Origin: Paracoccaceae bacterium
GTDB lineage: Bacteria > Pseudomonadota > Alphaproteobacteria > Rhodobacterales > Rhodobacteraceae
Direction: 5' to 3'
DNA length: 14,870 bases
Assembly (NCBI GenBank): GCA_015487255.1
Contig: WFQA01000165.1
Location: forward strand, 1-14,870
The notes beneath the pieces were generated by a model. It was not told where the DNA came from. It saw nothing but the letters and a program-made list of their open reading frames with translations, and did no database searches. The translations under genes were made by a program, and so were the position numbers. Shown piece by piece: positions 1-6,097 of this stretch; the first letter of the stretch is position 1, and each line of letters opens with the position of its first letter.

Positions 1-141
1 GGCATCAATCGCCGAGCGCACCGAGCCGATGCCGGCAATTGCCGCCACGCCAAGCAGCAGGCATCGCAGAAAGATACGAAAGCCGCGCAAACCGCCGCGC
101 AGCTCGCGCCTGGCAATGGTGGCGGCGTTGAGCAGGCTCAT
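1..141 (-). CDS. ABC transporter permease, FtsX/YbbP type (5' end only)
   Basis: Only the first 47 codons lie in the window; the gene continues past base 1. The peptide starts MSLLNAATIARREL, with an Arg-rich stretch (RRELRGGLRGFR) followed by a hydrophobic segment at about residues 24-39. This is the usual start of the large FtsX-type permeases (YbbP family) that pair with YbbA-like ATPases. The ATG (139-141) overlaps the TGA of the upstream ATPase gene as ATGA, so the two are probably translationally coupled and form one exporter or extractor in the inner membrane. In E. coli the same order, tesA divergent from ybbA-ybbP, is found. Family assignment comes from context plus this short N-terminus; the substrate is unknown. 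Confidence 0.75.
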   Translation of the reverse strand, partial: MSLLNAATIARRELRGGLRGFRIFLRCLLLGVAAIAGIGSVRSAIDA

Positions 142-806
142 GCCAATACCCCGTCACGCAGCCCGATCACCCGGTCACAACGCGCCGCCAGTTCCTGCGC
201 ATGGGTGACCAGAACCAAGGTGGCCCCGTGGCGGTCGCGCAGGTTAAACAAAAGCTCGATGATGCTCTCGCCGGTGGCGCTGTCGAGATTGCCGGTTGGT
301 TCGTCGGCCAGCAGAATATCCGGGCGCGGGGCGGCGGCGCGGGCCAGAGCAACCCGCTGCTGCTCTCCGCCGGAAAGCTGGGCCGGGTAATGGTCGGTGC
401 GCTCGCCCAGCCCCACGGCCTCAAGCTCGGCCATGGCTTTGTCAAACGCATCCGGGTCCTTCGCCAGCTCCAGCGGGGTGGCGACGTTTTCCAGCGCGGT
501 CATGGTTGGAATCAGATGGAAGGACTGGAAAACAATGCCCATGTGATCGCGCCGGAAGCGGGCGAGGGCGTCTTCATTCAGGCTGGCAAAATCCTTGCCA
601 AGGGCGGTGATGCTGCCGCCGGTGGCGCTCTCCAGCCCGCCCATCAGCATCAAGAGCGAAGATTTGCCGGAGCCGGAGGGGCCGGTGAGGCCGAGGGTCT
701 CTCCGCGCTCGACATTTAGCGAAATGCCCTTAAGTATGGGAACAGGCCCGGCATTGCCCTGCAAGGTGAGCTGGACATTATTGAGCGAAAGAACCGGTGA
801 CCCCAT
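138..806 (-). CDS. ABC transporter ATP-binding protein, YbbA/LolD-like
   Basis: Nucleotide-binding subunit (222 aa) that would power the FtsX-type permease encoded just downstream. Visible motifs in order: Walker A GPSGSGKS (residues 42-49), Q-loop Gln at about 94 (VFQSFH), signature LSGGEQ (144-149), Walker B ILLADEP (164-170), D-loop NLD and switch His at 202 (VTHAQE). Length and the signature match the MacB/LolD/YbbA class of ATPases, which work with FtsX-fold permeases in mechanotransmission or lipoprotein and lipid extraction rather than classical uptake. A Shine-Dalgarno-like AGGGGA (complement of 814-819) lies 7 bases before the ATG at 806. The gene is divergent from the TesA-type esterase. 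The YbbA subtype is favoured by this synteny; LolD is the main alternative, but it would normally sit next to LolC/E. Confidence 0.88.
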   Translation of the reverse strand: MGSPVLSLNNVQLTLQGNAGPVPILKGISLNVERGETLGLTGPSGSGKSSLLMLMGGLESATGGSITALGKDFASLNEDALARFRRDHMGIVFQSFHLIPTMTALENVATPLELAKDPDAFDKAMAELEAVGLGERTDHYPAQLSGGEQQRVALARAAAPRPDILLADEPTGNLDSATGESIIELLFNLRDRHGATLVLVTHAQELAARCDRVIGLRDGVLA

Positions 807-891
807 GCGAATTTCCCCTGCGATTATGTTTTTTATTGGCCAGATATATAAGCCATCTGAATGGCGCTACAAGGTTGGCCATGTTACGCGC

Positions 892-1512
892 ATGATGGCA
901 ATAGTGACAATTCTTGCGGTAATGTCGGCGGGCGGGGTGGCGGCGCAGCAGCGCGTGGTGGCGTTTGGTGATTCGCTGACCGCCGGGCTGGGCCTGCCCG
1001 AGGCGGAGGGCTTTGTGCCCCGGCTGGAGGCATGGCTGCAAGCCGAGGGGCTGGATGTGGAGGTGATCAATGCCGGGCTGTCGGGCGATACAACGGCGGG
1101 CGGGCTGGCAAGGGTGGCCTGGGTGCTTGACGGGGGGGCGGATCTGGTGATTCTGGAGCTTGGCGCCAATGACATGCTGCGCGGGGTCAGCCCGGCACTG
1201 GCAAGGCAGAATCTGGATGCGATACTGGCCGAGATCACCGCACGCGGCATAAAGGTGCTGCTGGCGGGCATGCTGGCGCCGCCCAATTATGGCGCGGCCT
1301 ACAAGGTGGATTTTGATGCGATCTACCCTGATCTGGCCGAGAAATACAGCGCCACGCTTTATCCGTTTTTCCTGCAGGGGCTGGGGGCGGCGCAGGGTGT
1401 TGATGAGCTTGTCGAGCTGATGCAATCCGACGGGATTCACCCGAATGCCAAAGGGGTGGGGATGATTGTGGAAGATATCGGCCCGGTGGTGGTTGAAGTT
1501 TTGGCCAAATAA
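892..1512 (+). CDS. tesA: GDSL/SGNH arylesterase, TesA-like
   Basis: Secreted SGNH-hydrolase (206 aa from this start) that cleaves esters or thioesters. The four SGNH blocks are visible: GDSL with nucleophile Ser28, block II Gly65 in NAGLSGDTT, block III GAND with Asn93, and block V DGIHPN with Asp180 and His183. The first about 18 residues (MMAIVTILAVMSAGGVAA then QQ) read as a signal peptide ending in AxA, so the product should be periplasmic, as for E. coli TesA. The reading frame stays open upstream to 595, but that part is antisense to the ABC ATPase gene. In-frame ATGs are at 826, 892 and 895; none has a clear Shine-Dalgarno. 892 is chosen because it leaves a normal signal peptide and lies downstream of an AT-rich TATATA box (845-850). 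Positive charge before the hydrophobic core is low, so a longer start at 826 (with several Lys/Arg) is possible. Confidence 0.88.
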   Translation: MMAIVTILAVMSAGGVAAQQRVVAFGDSLTAGLGLPEAEGFVPRLEAWLQAEGLDVEVINAGLSGDTTAGGLARVAWVLDGGADLVILELGANDMLRGVSPALARQNLDAILAEITARGIKVLLAGMLAPPNYGAAYKVDFDAIYPDLAEKYSATLYPFFLQGLGAAQGVDELVELMQSDGIHPNAKGVGMIVEDIGPVVVEVLAK

Positions 1513-1535
1513 CCCCTGGCCTCAATCGGGCAAAG

Positions 1536-1557
1536 CCCCCCGGTTTGGGCCGGGGGG
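1536..1557. terminator. GC-rich hairpin between convergent tesA and DUF1127 genes
   Basis: CCCCCCGG (1536-1543) pairs perfectly with CCGGGGGG (1550-1557) around a 6-base loop. It lies in the 54-base gap between the convergent stop codons of tesA and the DUF1127 gene, so it could end transcription from both sides. No U-tract follows on either strand, so a classical Rho-independent terminator is not proven. Confidence 0.5.
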
Positions 1558-1566
1558 GGGAAGCCA

Positions 1567-1749
1567 TTACTGCCAGAACGGTTTGTTGGCCTCTTCATGC
1601 GCCTCTTGATAGCTGACGCCGATATCCAGCAATGCCGCATCATCAAGCTTGGCGAGAGCCGCGCGGCTCTGGGCGCGGCTGGCCCAATGGGCAATTTTAT
1701 TCAGGGAAACGGCCGGGAATTGAACGGTTTTGAGCGCAAGTGCTTGCAT
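1567..1749 (-). CDS. DUF1127 domain mini-protein
   Basis: Small basic protein of 60 aa (from MQALALK). The C-terminal half, with SRAALAKLDDAALLDIGVS followed by YQEAHEEANKPFW, matches the DUF1127 (YjiS-like) motif: Arg, then Leu-x-x-Leu-Asp-Asp and Leu-x-Asp-Ile-Gly. Members are abundant in Rhodobacterales and Rhizobiales; some have been linked to RNA or phosphate metabolism, but this one has no assigned role. An in-frame ATG 4 codons upstream (1761) is possible. I prefer 1749 because GGAGG (complement of 1755-1759) sits 5 bases before it and would fall inside the longer version. It is divergent from the LysR gene, with a LysR-type palindrome between them, so it is a plausible target of that regulator. 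Confidence 0.85.
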   Translation of the reverse strand: MQALALKTVQFPAVSLNKIAHWASRAQSRAALAKLDDAALLDIGVSYQEAHEEANKPFWQ

Positions 1750-1781
1750 GATTGCCTCCATCAGGGTTTGTGTTGAATTGG

Positions 1782-1798
1782 CGTGAAGTCATTTCACG
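1782..1798. promoter_or_regulatory. LysR-type operator (T-N11-A palindrome)
   Basis: CGTGAA-GTCAT-TTCACG is a perfect 6-bp inverted repeat with a 5-bp centre. It contains T1784 and A1796, i.e. the T-N11-A spacing typical of LysR-family recognition boxes. It lies in the 121-bp intergenic region between the divergent DUF1127 and LysR genes, 33 bp upstream of the DUF1127 start. Binding is inferred, not shown. Confidence 0.55.
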
Positions 1799-1870
1799 GG
1801 TTGATATATGAGGTGCATGATGAAATAAGTAAAATGAATGATTGTTGGGTAATGTATAAGGAAATGGAAT

Positions 1871-2728
1871 ATGATAAGAAATCTCGACCTGACAGCGCTG
1901 CGCTCGTTTGTGGCCGTGGCTGAAAGCGGCGGGGTGACCAGGGCGGCGGCGCAGCTGCACCTGACGCAATCAGCGGTTTCCATGCAGCTCAAGCGGCTGG
2001 AAGAGGCGCTTGGCCAGCCGCTTCTGCTGCGCTCTGGGCGGGGGGTGCGGCTGTCTTTGCAGGGTGAGCAACTGCTTGGCTACGGGCGGCGGATATTGGC
2101 TTTGAATGACGAAGTCTGGCTGCGCATGACCGATGCGCAATTCGAGGGCGAGGTCAGCTTTGGCGTGCCGGCGGATATCGTCTATCCACATGTGCCGGGG
2201 GTGTTAAGGCGCTTTGCGCATGATTTCCCCCGGGTAAAGGTGCAGCTGATTTCCTCATATACCGAGCATCTGAAGGGCATGCTGGCAGCAGGCCGGGTGG
2301 ATATGATCCTGACCACGGAATACGGGCTGGAGAAAGGCGGCGAGGTGCTGCGCCGCGCCCCGCTGATCTGGGTTGGCGGTGAAGGTGGCCGGGTGTGGGA
2401 AGAGCGGCCCATGCGGCTGGCTTTCGAGAAAAACTGCATTTTCAGGCAAACGGCACAGCGGGCACTTTCCGATGCCGGAATCGAGTGGGATATGGTGGTG
2501 ACCTCGGATTCAACCCGCACCATCGAGGCCACGGTTTCGGCTGATCTGGCGATCCATGCTTTGCTGGCGGAAACCTCGTCACCCTATATGAAAGAGATCG
2601 ACCATAACGGCGCGCTGCCAGAATTACCGGTATTTAATATCAACATGTATCTGTCACACGGCGCGCGCCGCGAGATGACCGAGCAACTGGCCGACTATGT
2701 GCGGCTGGCTTACGGGGTGGATGGCTGA
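1871..2728 (+). CDS. LysR-family transcriptional regulator (LrhA/HexA-like)
   Basis: Transcription factor of 285 aa, a normal LysR length. Residues 5-62 form the winged helix-turn-helix: LTALRSFVAVAESGG, then TRAAAQLHLTQSAVSMQLK and the typical LEEALGQPLLLR. The remainder (about 90-285) is the two-lobed effector-binding domain, starting at VSFGVPADIV. The opening NLDLTALRSFVAV and the phrase RILALNDEVW resemble the LrhA/HexA branch. The start at 1871 is preceded by a weak AAGGA. It is divergent from the DUF1127 gene and followed after 8 bases by a dispersed repeat. Autoregulation and control of the DUF1127 gene through the palindrome at 1782-1798 are likely by family habit; the ligand is unknown. 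Confidence 0.9.
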   Translation: MIRNLDLTALRSFVAVAESGGVTRAAAQLHLTQSAVSMQLKRLEEALGQPLLLRSGRGVRLSLQGEQLLGYGRRILALNDEVWLRMTDAQFEGEVSFGVPADIVYPHVPGVLRRFAHDFPRVKVQLISSYTEHLKGMLAAGRVDMILTTEYGLEKGGEVLRRAPLIWVGGEGGRVWEERPMRLAFEKNCIFRQTAQRALSDAGIEWDMVVTSDSTRTIEATVSADLAIHALLAETSSPYMKEIDHNGALPELPVFNINMYLSHGARREMTEQLADYVRLAYGVDG

Positions 2729-2736
2729 GGCAAACA

Positions 2737-2849
2737 CCGCCGAGCGTAAGCGAGGCCACCGCCGCCGGCCAGCCGTGTTTTCAGCTCTGCTGAAAACCGT
2801 TCCTTTTCCGAGTGGGGGTTTACCCCCGCAGAGGAAAAGGAAAATACGG
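2737..2849 (+). repeat. Dispersed hairpin repeat, copy A
   Basis: Three parts. A 38-bp GC-rich core (2737-2774) starts CCGCCGAGCG and ends CCGGCCAGCC. A perfect hairpin follows: GTTTTCAGC (2777-2785), loop TCT, GCTGAAAAC (2789-2797). A large second hairpin comes next: TTCCTTTTCC (2800-2809) pairs with GGAAAAGGAA (2833-2842), with an inner GGGGG-TTTA-CCCCC stem-loop (2814-2827). Bases 2750-2800 are identical to 13364-13414 (51 bp). It begins 8 bases after the LysR stop and lies between the convergent LysR and RNase E/G genes, where the second hairpin could act as a terminator. The core recurs at 9709-9747 and 13350-13388 in the same orientation. No known family name recognised. Confidence 0.85.
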
Positions 2850-2873
2850 TTCTATCCATGGCATACGAGGCGG

Positions 2874-3905
2874 CTAGGCGATTATTACCGGCAAACGCGC
2901 CCGCTTACGCTGCAATTCCAGATGCCCCAATGGCGTCCAGCCCAAAATCACTGTATCCACCGCATCTTTCTTGAAGGCGGCTTTGATCACCTGCTCAACC
3001 TGGCGGCGATCTTTCTTGGCCAGGGGGGCAAAATCCACCACAATCTGCCCGCCAAGCCCGCGCAGGCGCAAGGCGCGGGGCAGGGCACGCGCGGCCGATA
3101 TATTGGCTTTCAGTGCTGAAGCCGGGCTGAAATCGCCGCCGGTGTTTATATCCACCGCCACCAGCGCGCGGGTTGGCTCCACATACATATATGCCGCCCC
3201 CTCCAGCGCCACTTTGGGTGATTTCAGCATCTCGATATGCTGCCAGATGTCATGGCCCTCAAAGCAGCCCGGCGCATCAACCAAATCATCCGGTGCCGGG
3301 GTTGTCCACTCGCTCCACGCCATGTGGTGCGGGCTTGGGGCATCAAGCAAAAGCTGCGGCTCGGCGCTGTCATCGGCCAGCACATTTTCGCACACCATCA
3401 GCATCTGCCCGATATCAGCCAGAATATCCTCCGCGGGCTGCCCGGCACAGGCCGAGCGCAATATCAGCCCGTGGGCCATCCCCTCAAAGGCCTCATGCGC
3501 CAGCTCCAATAGCCGCACCCGCTCTTCCTCGTTGCGAATAGAACGCGCGACATTGATCCCAGGTGCCTCCGGGGTCACGATCACATAGCGGCTTTTGAAC
3601 AGCAGCCGGGTGGCAACCGGCGGGGCTTTGCGCCCCCCGGCAAAGCTGGCGACCTGCACGGTCAGCGCCGCGCCGGGGCGCATGCCCCTGGCATCCTTCA
3701 AAAAGCCGTTTTGCCCGCCCGGCAACTTCACCATCATCCCGTGCATACCCTTGAGCGGGCGCTCGGCCACCGCGCGGTAAATCGCGCCGGGCAGGGGGGT
3801 GGTGGCGGCCTGATCAAGCAAAAAATCCTCCAGCCGGCCATCGACCATCAACGCGGCGGCCTCCTGGCCGTTGATCGCATCAAGTAATATCTGCCTGCCC
3901 TTCAT
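2874..3905 (-). CDS. rng: Ribonuclease E/G family protein (short form)
   Basis: Endoribonuclease of the RNase E/G family, expected to act on single-stranded A/U-rich RNA in mRNA turnover or rRNA 5'-end processing. At 343 aa it is much shorter than E. coli RNase G (489 aa). An S1-like segment falls at roughly residues 36-90. The DNase I-like catalytic domain is clear, with VDINTGGD (Asp252) and IVVDF (Asp291), corresponding to the two Mg-binding aspartates of RNase E. The C-terminal Zn-link Cys motif and small domain are absent. The frame is open further upstream, but MKGRQILL at 3905 is chosen because its ATG overlaps the Maf stop as ATGA and the upstream part is Maf in another frame. Last gene of infA-maf-rng; the yacG gene that I recall following it in relatives is not seen. 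Confidence 0.87.
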   Translation of the reverse strand: MKGRQILLDAINGQEAAALMVDGRLEDFLLDQAATTPLPGAIYRAVAERPLKGMHGMMVKLPGGQNGFLKDARGMRPGAALTVQVASFAGGRKAPPVATRLLFKSRYVIVTPEAPGINVARSIRNEEERVRLLELAHEAFEGMAHGLILRSACAGQPAEDILADIGQMLMVCENVLADDSAEPQLLLDAPSPHHMAWSEWTTPAPDDLVDAPGCFEGHDIWQHIEMLKSPKVALEGAAYMYVEPTRALVAVDINTGGDFSPASALKANISAARALPRALRLRGLGGQIVVDFAPLAKKDRRQVEQVIKAAFKKDAVDTVILGWTPLGHLELQRKRARLPVIIA

Positions 3906-4471
3906 GAGGTGCTCCAAAGCTTGTATCCGGCGGTGGTCAGCATATTGGCGGTCTCCGCCAGCGGCAGGCCAACCACATTGCTGTAGGAGCCGTTGATCCA
4001 CGGAATAAAGGCACTGGCAAGCCCCTGAATACCATAGCCCCCCGCCTTGCCGCGCCATTCATCCGAGGCGATATAGGCATTGATTTCAACCTCGGAGAGC
4101 GGCTTGAACCGCACGGCGGTTTCCACCTGCCGCGCCCAGAGCTTTTCACCCATACGCAACGCCACGCCGGTAATTACCCGATGCCGCCGCCCCGAAAGCA
4201 GGCGCAAAAACCGCGCCGCCTCCGCCTCGTCCACCGGTTTTTCCAGTATCCGCCGCCCCACAGCCACCACGGTATCGGCCGCCAGAATCAGCCCCGCACC
4301 CGCAATCGCCTGCGCCTTTTCCACACCTAGCCGCCTGGCGTATTGGCGCGGCAGCTCAGCCTTCAGTGGGGTTTCGTCAATATCGGCAGGGGTGATCGCA
4401 TCCGGCACCACGCCGATCTGCGCCAGCAGTTCCACCCGCCGCGGGCTGGCAGAGGCCAGAACAAGCCGCAT
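3902..4471 (-). CDS. maf: Maf-family nucleotide pyrophosphatase
   Basis: House-cleaning NTP pyrophosphatase (189 aa, usual length) that hydrolyses dTTP/UTP or modified nucleotides to monophosphates in the cytoplasm. Motifs: N-terminal LASASPRR (residues 5-12), the catalytic Asp66 in LAADTVVA, EKPVDEAEA (about 76-84), and RGKAGGYGIQGLAS near residue 145, which is close to the YhdE-type signature. The ATG (4469-4471) overlaps the infA stop by one base (TAATG), and its own TGA overlaps the RNase E/G start as ATGA, so the three genes should be co-translated. The order infA-maf-rng is the conserved one in alphaproteobacteria. Substrate subtype (YhdE versus YceF) is inferred from the motif only. 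Confidence 0.93.
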   Translation of the reverse strand: MRLVLASASPRRVELLAQIGVVPDAITPADIDETPLKAELPRQYARRLGVEKAQAIAGAGLILAADTVVAVGRRILEKPVDEAEAARFLRLLSGRRHRVITGVALRMGEKLWARQVETAVRFKPLSEVEINAYIASDEWRGKAGGYGIQGLASAFIPWINGSYSNVVGLPLAETANMLTTAGYKLWSTS

Positions 4472-4689
4472 TATTTGAAACGGTAGTTGATCCGCCCTTT
4501 GGACAGGTCATAAGGTGACATTTCTACCTGCACCTTGTCGCCCGCCAAAACACGAATACGGTTTTTGCGCATTTTACCTGCGGTATGGGCGATGATTTCA
4601 TGGCCGTTCTCAAGCTCCACGCGGAAGGTCGCATTGGGCAAAAGCTCGATCACGACCCCGGGAAATTCGAGAAGTTCTTCCTTGGCCAT
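4471..4689 (-). CDS. infA: Translation initiation factor IF-1
   Basis: 72-aa protein, the standard IF-1 length. It forms a single S1/OB fold that binds the ribosomal A site during initiation. Nearly every residue fits the family: MAKEELLEFPGVV, the NATFRVELENGH strand, HTAGKMRKNRIRVLAGDKV, and the ending YDLSKGRINYRFK. GGAG (complement of 4695-4698) lies 5 bases before the ATG. It heads infA-maf-rng. Unlike the arrangement I recall in relatives, the phosphatase gene is not immediately upstream; about 300 non-coding bases and the VOC/TetR module intervene. The leader contains a strong G/C hairpin (4714-4728). Confidence 0.97.
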   Translation of the reverse strand: MAKEELLEFPGVVIELLPNATFRVELENGHEIIAHTAGKMRKNRIRVLAGDKVQVEMSPYDLSKGRINYRFK

Positions 4690-4713
4690 GTGGTCTCCAA
4701 TCTGGTTTTATAT

Positions 4714-4728
4714 GGGGGGCAGCCCCCC
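4714..4728 (-). other. Strong GC hairpin in the infA 5' leader
   Basis: GGGGGG (4714-4719) pairs with CCCCCC (4723-4728) around a 3-base loop. On the infA strand it ends about 25 bases before the start codon and is followed by ATATAAAACC, not a U-tract, so it is a leader structure rather than a terminator. The Shine-Dalgarno is outside the stem. Function not known. Confidence 0.45.
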
Positions 4729-4737
4729 CGCGCGGCA

Positions 4738-4766
4738 TAGATGCGGCTATTTTGAGCGAATTTCAA
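4738..4766 (-). promoter_or_regulatory. infA: Possible infA promoter
   Basis: On the minus strand TTGAAA (complement of 4761-4766) is followed after 17 bases by CATCTA (complement of 4738-4743), about 50 bases upstream of infA. The -35 is good and the -10 is poor. Because infA is cut off from the upstream phosphatase operon here, a promoter of its own is expected. This is a by-eye match only. Confidence 0.35.
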
Positions 4767-4987
4767 GCCTAAAAACATTTAGTGTCTGTTGTGAATCGGT
4801 ATTGCCGTAGCGGTTGGCATGCAATTGAATCGGTTTTATCATTAAGGCAATGATTGTGATGCAATCGCATCCACATGATGTGGCTCGGGAAAACCAAAAC
4901 CCTAACGGCTTATGCAGGTAGGATTTTGGATATGATTTTCTAAGTGCTAACCCGTTTGAACACAACCGGCCTCGCAACGCGCGTGTG
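4767..4987. other. Gene-free junction between infA and the VOC gene, with clustered palindromes
   Basis: AT-richer than its neighbours, with no convincing gene. It holds three perfect short inverted repeats in a row: ATCATT-AAGGC-AATGAT (4838-4854), GATGC-AATC-GCATC (4858-4871) and CCACAT-G-ATGTGG (4871-4883). The last two share base 4871. Their role is unknown: operators, weak terminators or insertion scars are all possible. An 88-codon open frame on the minus strand here looks random. Confidence 0.5.
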
Positions 4988-4996
4988 TCAGGCCGG
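4966..4996 (-). terminator. Possible terminator hairpin at the 3' end of the VOC gene
   Basis: CCGGCCT (4966-4972) and AGGCCGG (4990-4996) form a perfect 7-bp stem around a 17-base loop and straddle the VOC stop codon (4988-4990). On the gene strand it is followed by TTGTGTTC, a weak T-rich run. The long loop makes this a modest candidate. Confidence 0.35.
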
Positions 4997-5413
4997 CAGA
5001 GCTTCGGACGCATACTGATCGACGAACTGACCGACGGGCGGAATCGGCTTGATCACATCAATCAAGACGCCATTCGGATCGCGCGTGATGAAATGCCTTT
5101 GTCCAAAAGCCTCATCTGTCAGAGTTTTGATAATGGGCAAACCCGTCTTTTGAGCGCGTTCGAATTCGGCGTCGACATCCTCCACCTCGAAATTCAGGAT
5201 CAGGCCCTGGATGAATCCGCGCCCCTCGGCCGGGACCGTTTCGTGATCTCCCTTGAGTATCGCGATATTGACTTTCGGATCTTCATTCGACTGCAGGTGG
5301 CAGTACCAGTCCGCATCGAAGCTGACTTTGAACCGGAAGTTGTTGACGTAGAATGCTTTTGTCGCCTTCACATCTGCCGTTTGAATGACCGGATAGTATT
5401 GTGTGCATTTCAT
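4988..5413 (-). CDS. VOC-family (glyoxalase/bleomycin-resistance fold) protein
   Basis: 141-aa protein of the vicinal oxygen chelate superfamily. It has two beta-alpha-beta-beta-beta modules: YYPVIQTADVKATKAFYVNNFRFKV at the start, and LILNFEVEDVDAEFERAQKTGLP then FGQRHFITRDPNGVLIDVI in the second half (about residues 71-121). Such proteins are metal-dependent lyases, dioxygenases or drug-binding resistance proteins; the substrate cannot be read from the sequence. AGGA (complement of 5422-5425) lies 8 bases upstream of the ATG. It is divergent from a TetR regulator, with paired operators between them, so it is most likely repressed by that regulator and induced by a small molecule. Base composition is visibly less GC-rich than the hisD and infA genes, which suggests acquisition. 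Confidence 0.82.
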   Translation of the reverse strand: MKCTQYYPVIQTADVKATKAFYVNNFRFKVSFDADWYCHLQSNEDPKVNIAILKGDHETVPAEGRGFIQGLILNFEVEDVDAEFERAQKTGLPIIKTLTDEAFGQRHFITRDPNGVLIDVIKPIPPVGQFVDQYASEALPA

Positions 5414-5432
5414 GTTGCTTTTCCTTTGCTTG

Positions 5433-5452
5433 ATACATACAGTATGTATGTA
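5433..5452. promoter_or_regulatory. TetR operator site 1
   Basis: ATACATA-CAG-TATGTAT (5433-5449) is a perfect 7-bp-arm palindrome 20 bases upstream of the VOC start. The overlapping segment 5435-5452 matches site 2 at 15 of 18 positions (shared pattern ACATACAGNNTGTAYGTA). Size and position suit a TetR-family dimer. Confidence 0.65.
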
Positions 5453-5464
5453 ATTTACTTATAA

Positions 5465-5482
5465 ACATACAGGCTGTACGTA
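5465..5482. promoter_or_regulatory. TetR operator site 2, overlapping the tetR start codon
   Basis: Same pattern as site 1 (ACATACAGGCTGTACGTA), exactly 30 bp away start to start, so on the same face of the helix (about three turns). It contains the inner palindrome TACAG-G-CTGTA (5468-5478). Its last base is the A of the TetR ATG (5482). Binding here would block tetR transcription or initiation. Confidence 0.6.
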
Positions 5483-6072
5483 TGCAACAGAAAACTGAAA
5501 CCCGTTCCAATAAGAATCGCACGGAAGCCACCCGGGCCGCGCTCTTGAAAGCTGCCAGGAGGCTTTTTTGCGAGAAGGGCTATGCCGAAACCTCGACGCC
5601 CGAGATCGTCAGGGCTGCAGGCGTTACGCGGGGCGCACTCTACCATCACTTCGAAGATAAGGTCGCACTCTTTCGTGCCGTAATTACCGAAGAGTATCTG
5701 GCGGTCGCAGACGAAATCACCAAGTCGGCGAAAACCATACCAGGGTCAGCCGTGGATGCGTTGAAGCAAGGCAGCCGTGGCTATATTAAGGCAATGGCCG
5801 ACAAGGGCCGCATTCGAATCATGCTGCGTGACGGCCCGGCTGTGCTTGGACAAATGGAACTCGACAAGATCGATCGGGAAACATCGGCAGACACCTTGCG
5901 ACAGGGGCTCGCGGAAGCGATGGAGGCAGGCGAGATAAAAAGCCTGCCGGTCAATGCTTTGACGGTCCAACTGTCCGCCCTTTTTGATAGGGCTGCCCTG
6001 GCTGTTTCCGAAGGGGACAATCCCAAGGATCACCTTGAAATACTTGACGCCATCTTCGCCTCGCTGAAGTAG
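5482..6072 (+). CDS. TetR/AcrR-family transcriptional regulator
   Basis: 196-aa repressor-type regulator. The N-terminal helix-turn-helix is textbook: TRAALLKAARRLFCEKGYAE (18-36), then TSTPEIVRAAGVTRGALYHHFEDKVALF (37-64). The C-terminal part, about 70-196, is the helical ligand-binding and dimer domain. No Shine-Dalgarno is visible before the ATG at 5482; the space is taken by operator site 2, so translation may be leaderless or weak. A TetR of this kind with a divergent VOC enzyme and two shared operators suggests autorepression plus repression of the VOC gene. The inducer is unknown. Like the VOC gene it is less GC-rich than its flanks. Confidence 0.92.
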   Translation: MQQKTETRSNKNRTEATRAALLKAARRLFCEKGYAETSTPEIVRAAGVTRGALYHHFEDKVALFRAVITEEYLAVADEITKSAKTIPGSAVDALKQGSRGYIKAMADKGRIRIMLRDGPAVLGQMELDKIDRETSADTLRQGLAEAMEAGEIKSLPVNALTVQLSALFDRAALAVSEGDNPKDHLEILDAIFASLK

Positions 6073-6097
6073 CCGCTTGTCCCGTCTCGAACGGCAG

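Noticed and set aside
595..891. Extension of the esterase frame upstream of its signal peptide
   Set aside because: Most of it is antisense to the ABC ATPase, and an extended protein would bury the signal peptide. Only the in-frame ATG at 826 remains a mild alternative.
2697..3119. 140-codon plus-strand frame through repeat copy A
   Set aside because: It is made of the LysR tail, the repeat and antisense RNase E/G sequence. Similar Arg-rich peptides appear wherever the repeat core is translated, so they reflect the repeat, not a gene.
4747..5013. 88-codon minus-strand open frame between infA and the VOC gene
   Set aside because: No domain or ribosome-binding site, overlaps the VOC 3' end, and composition looks random; it spans the palindromes.
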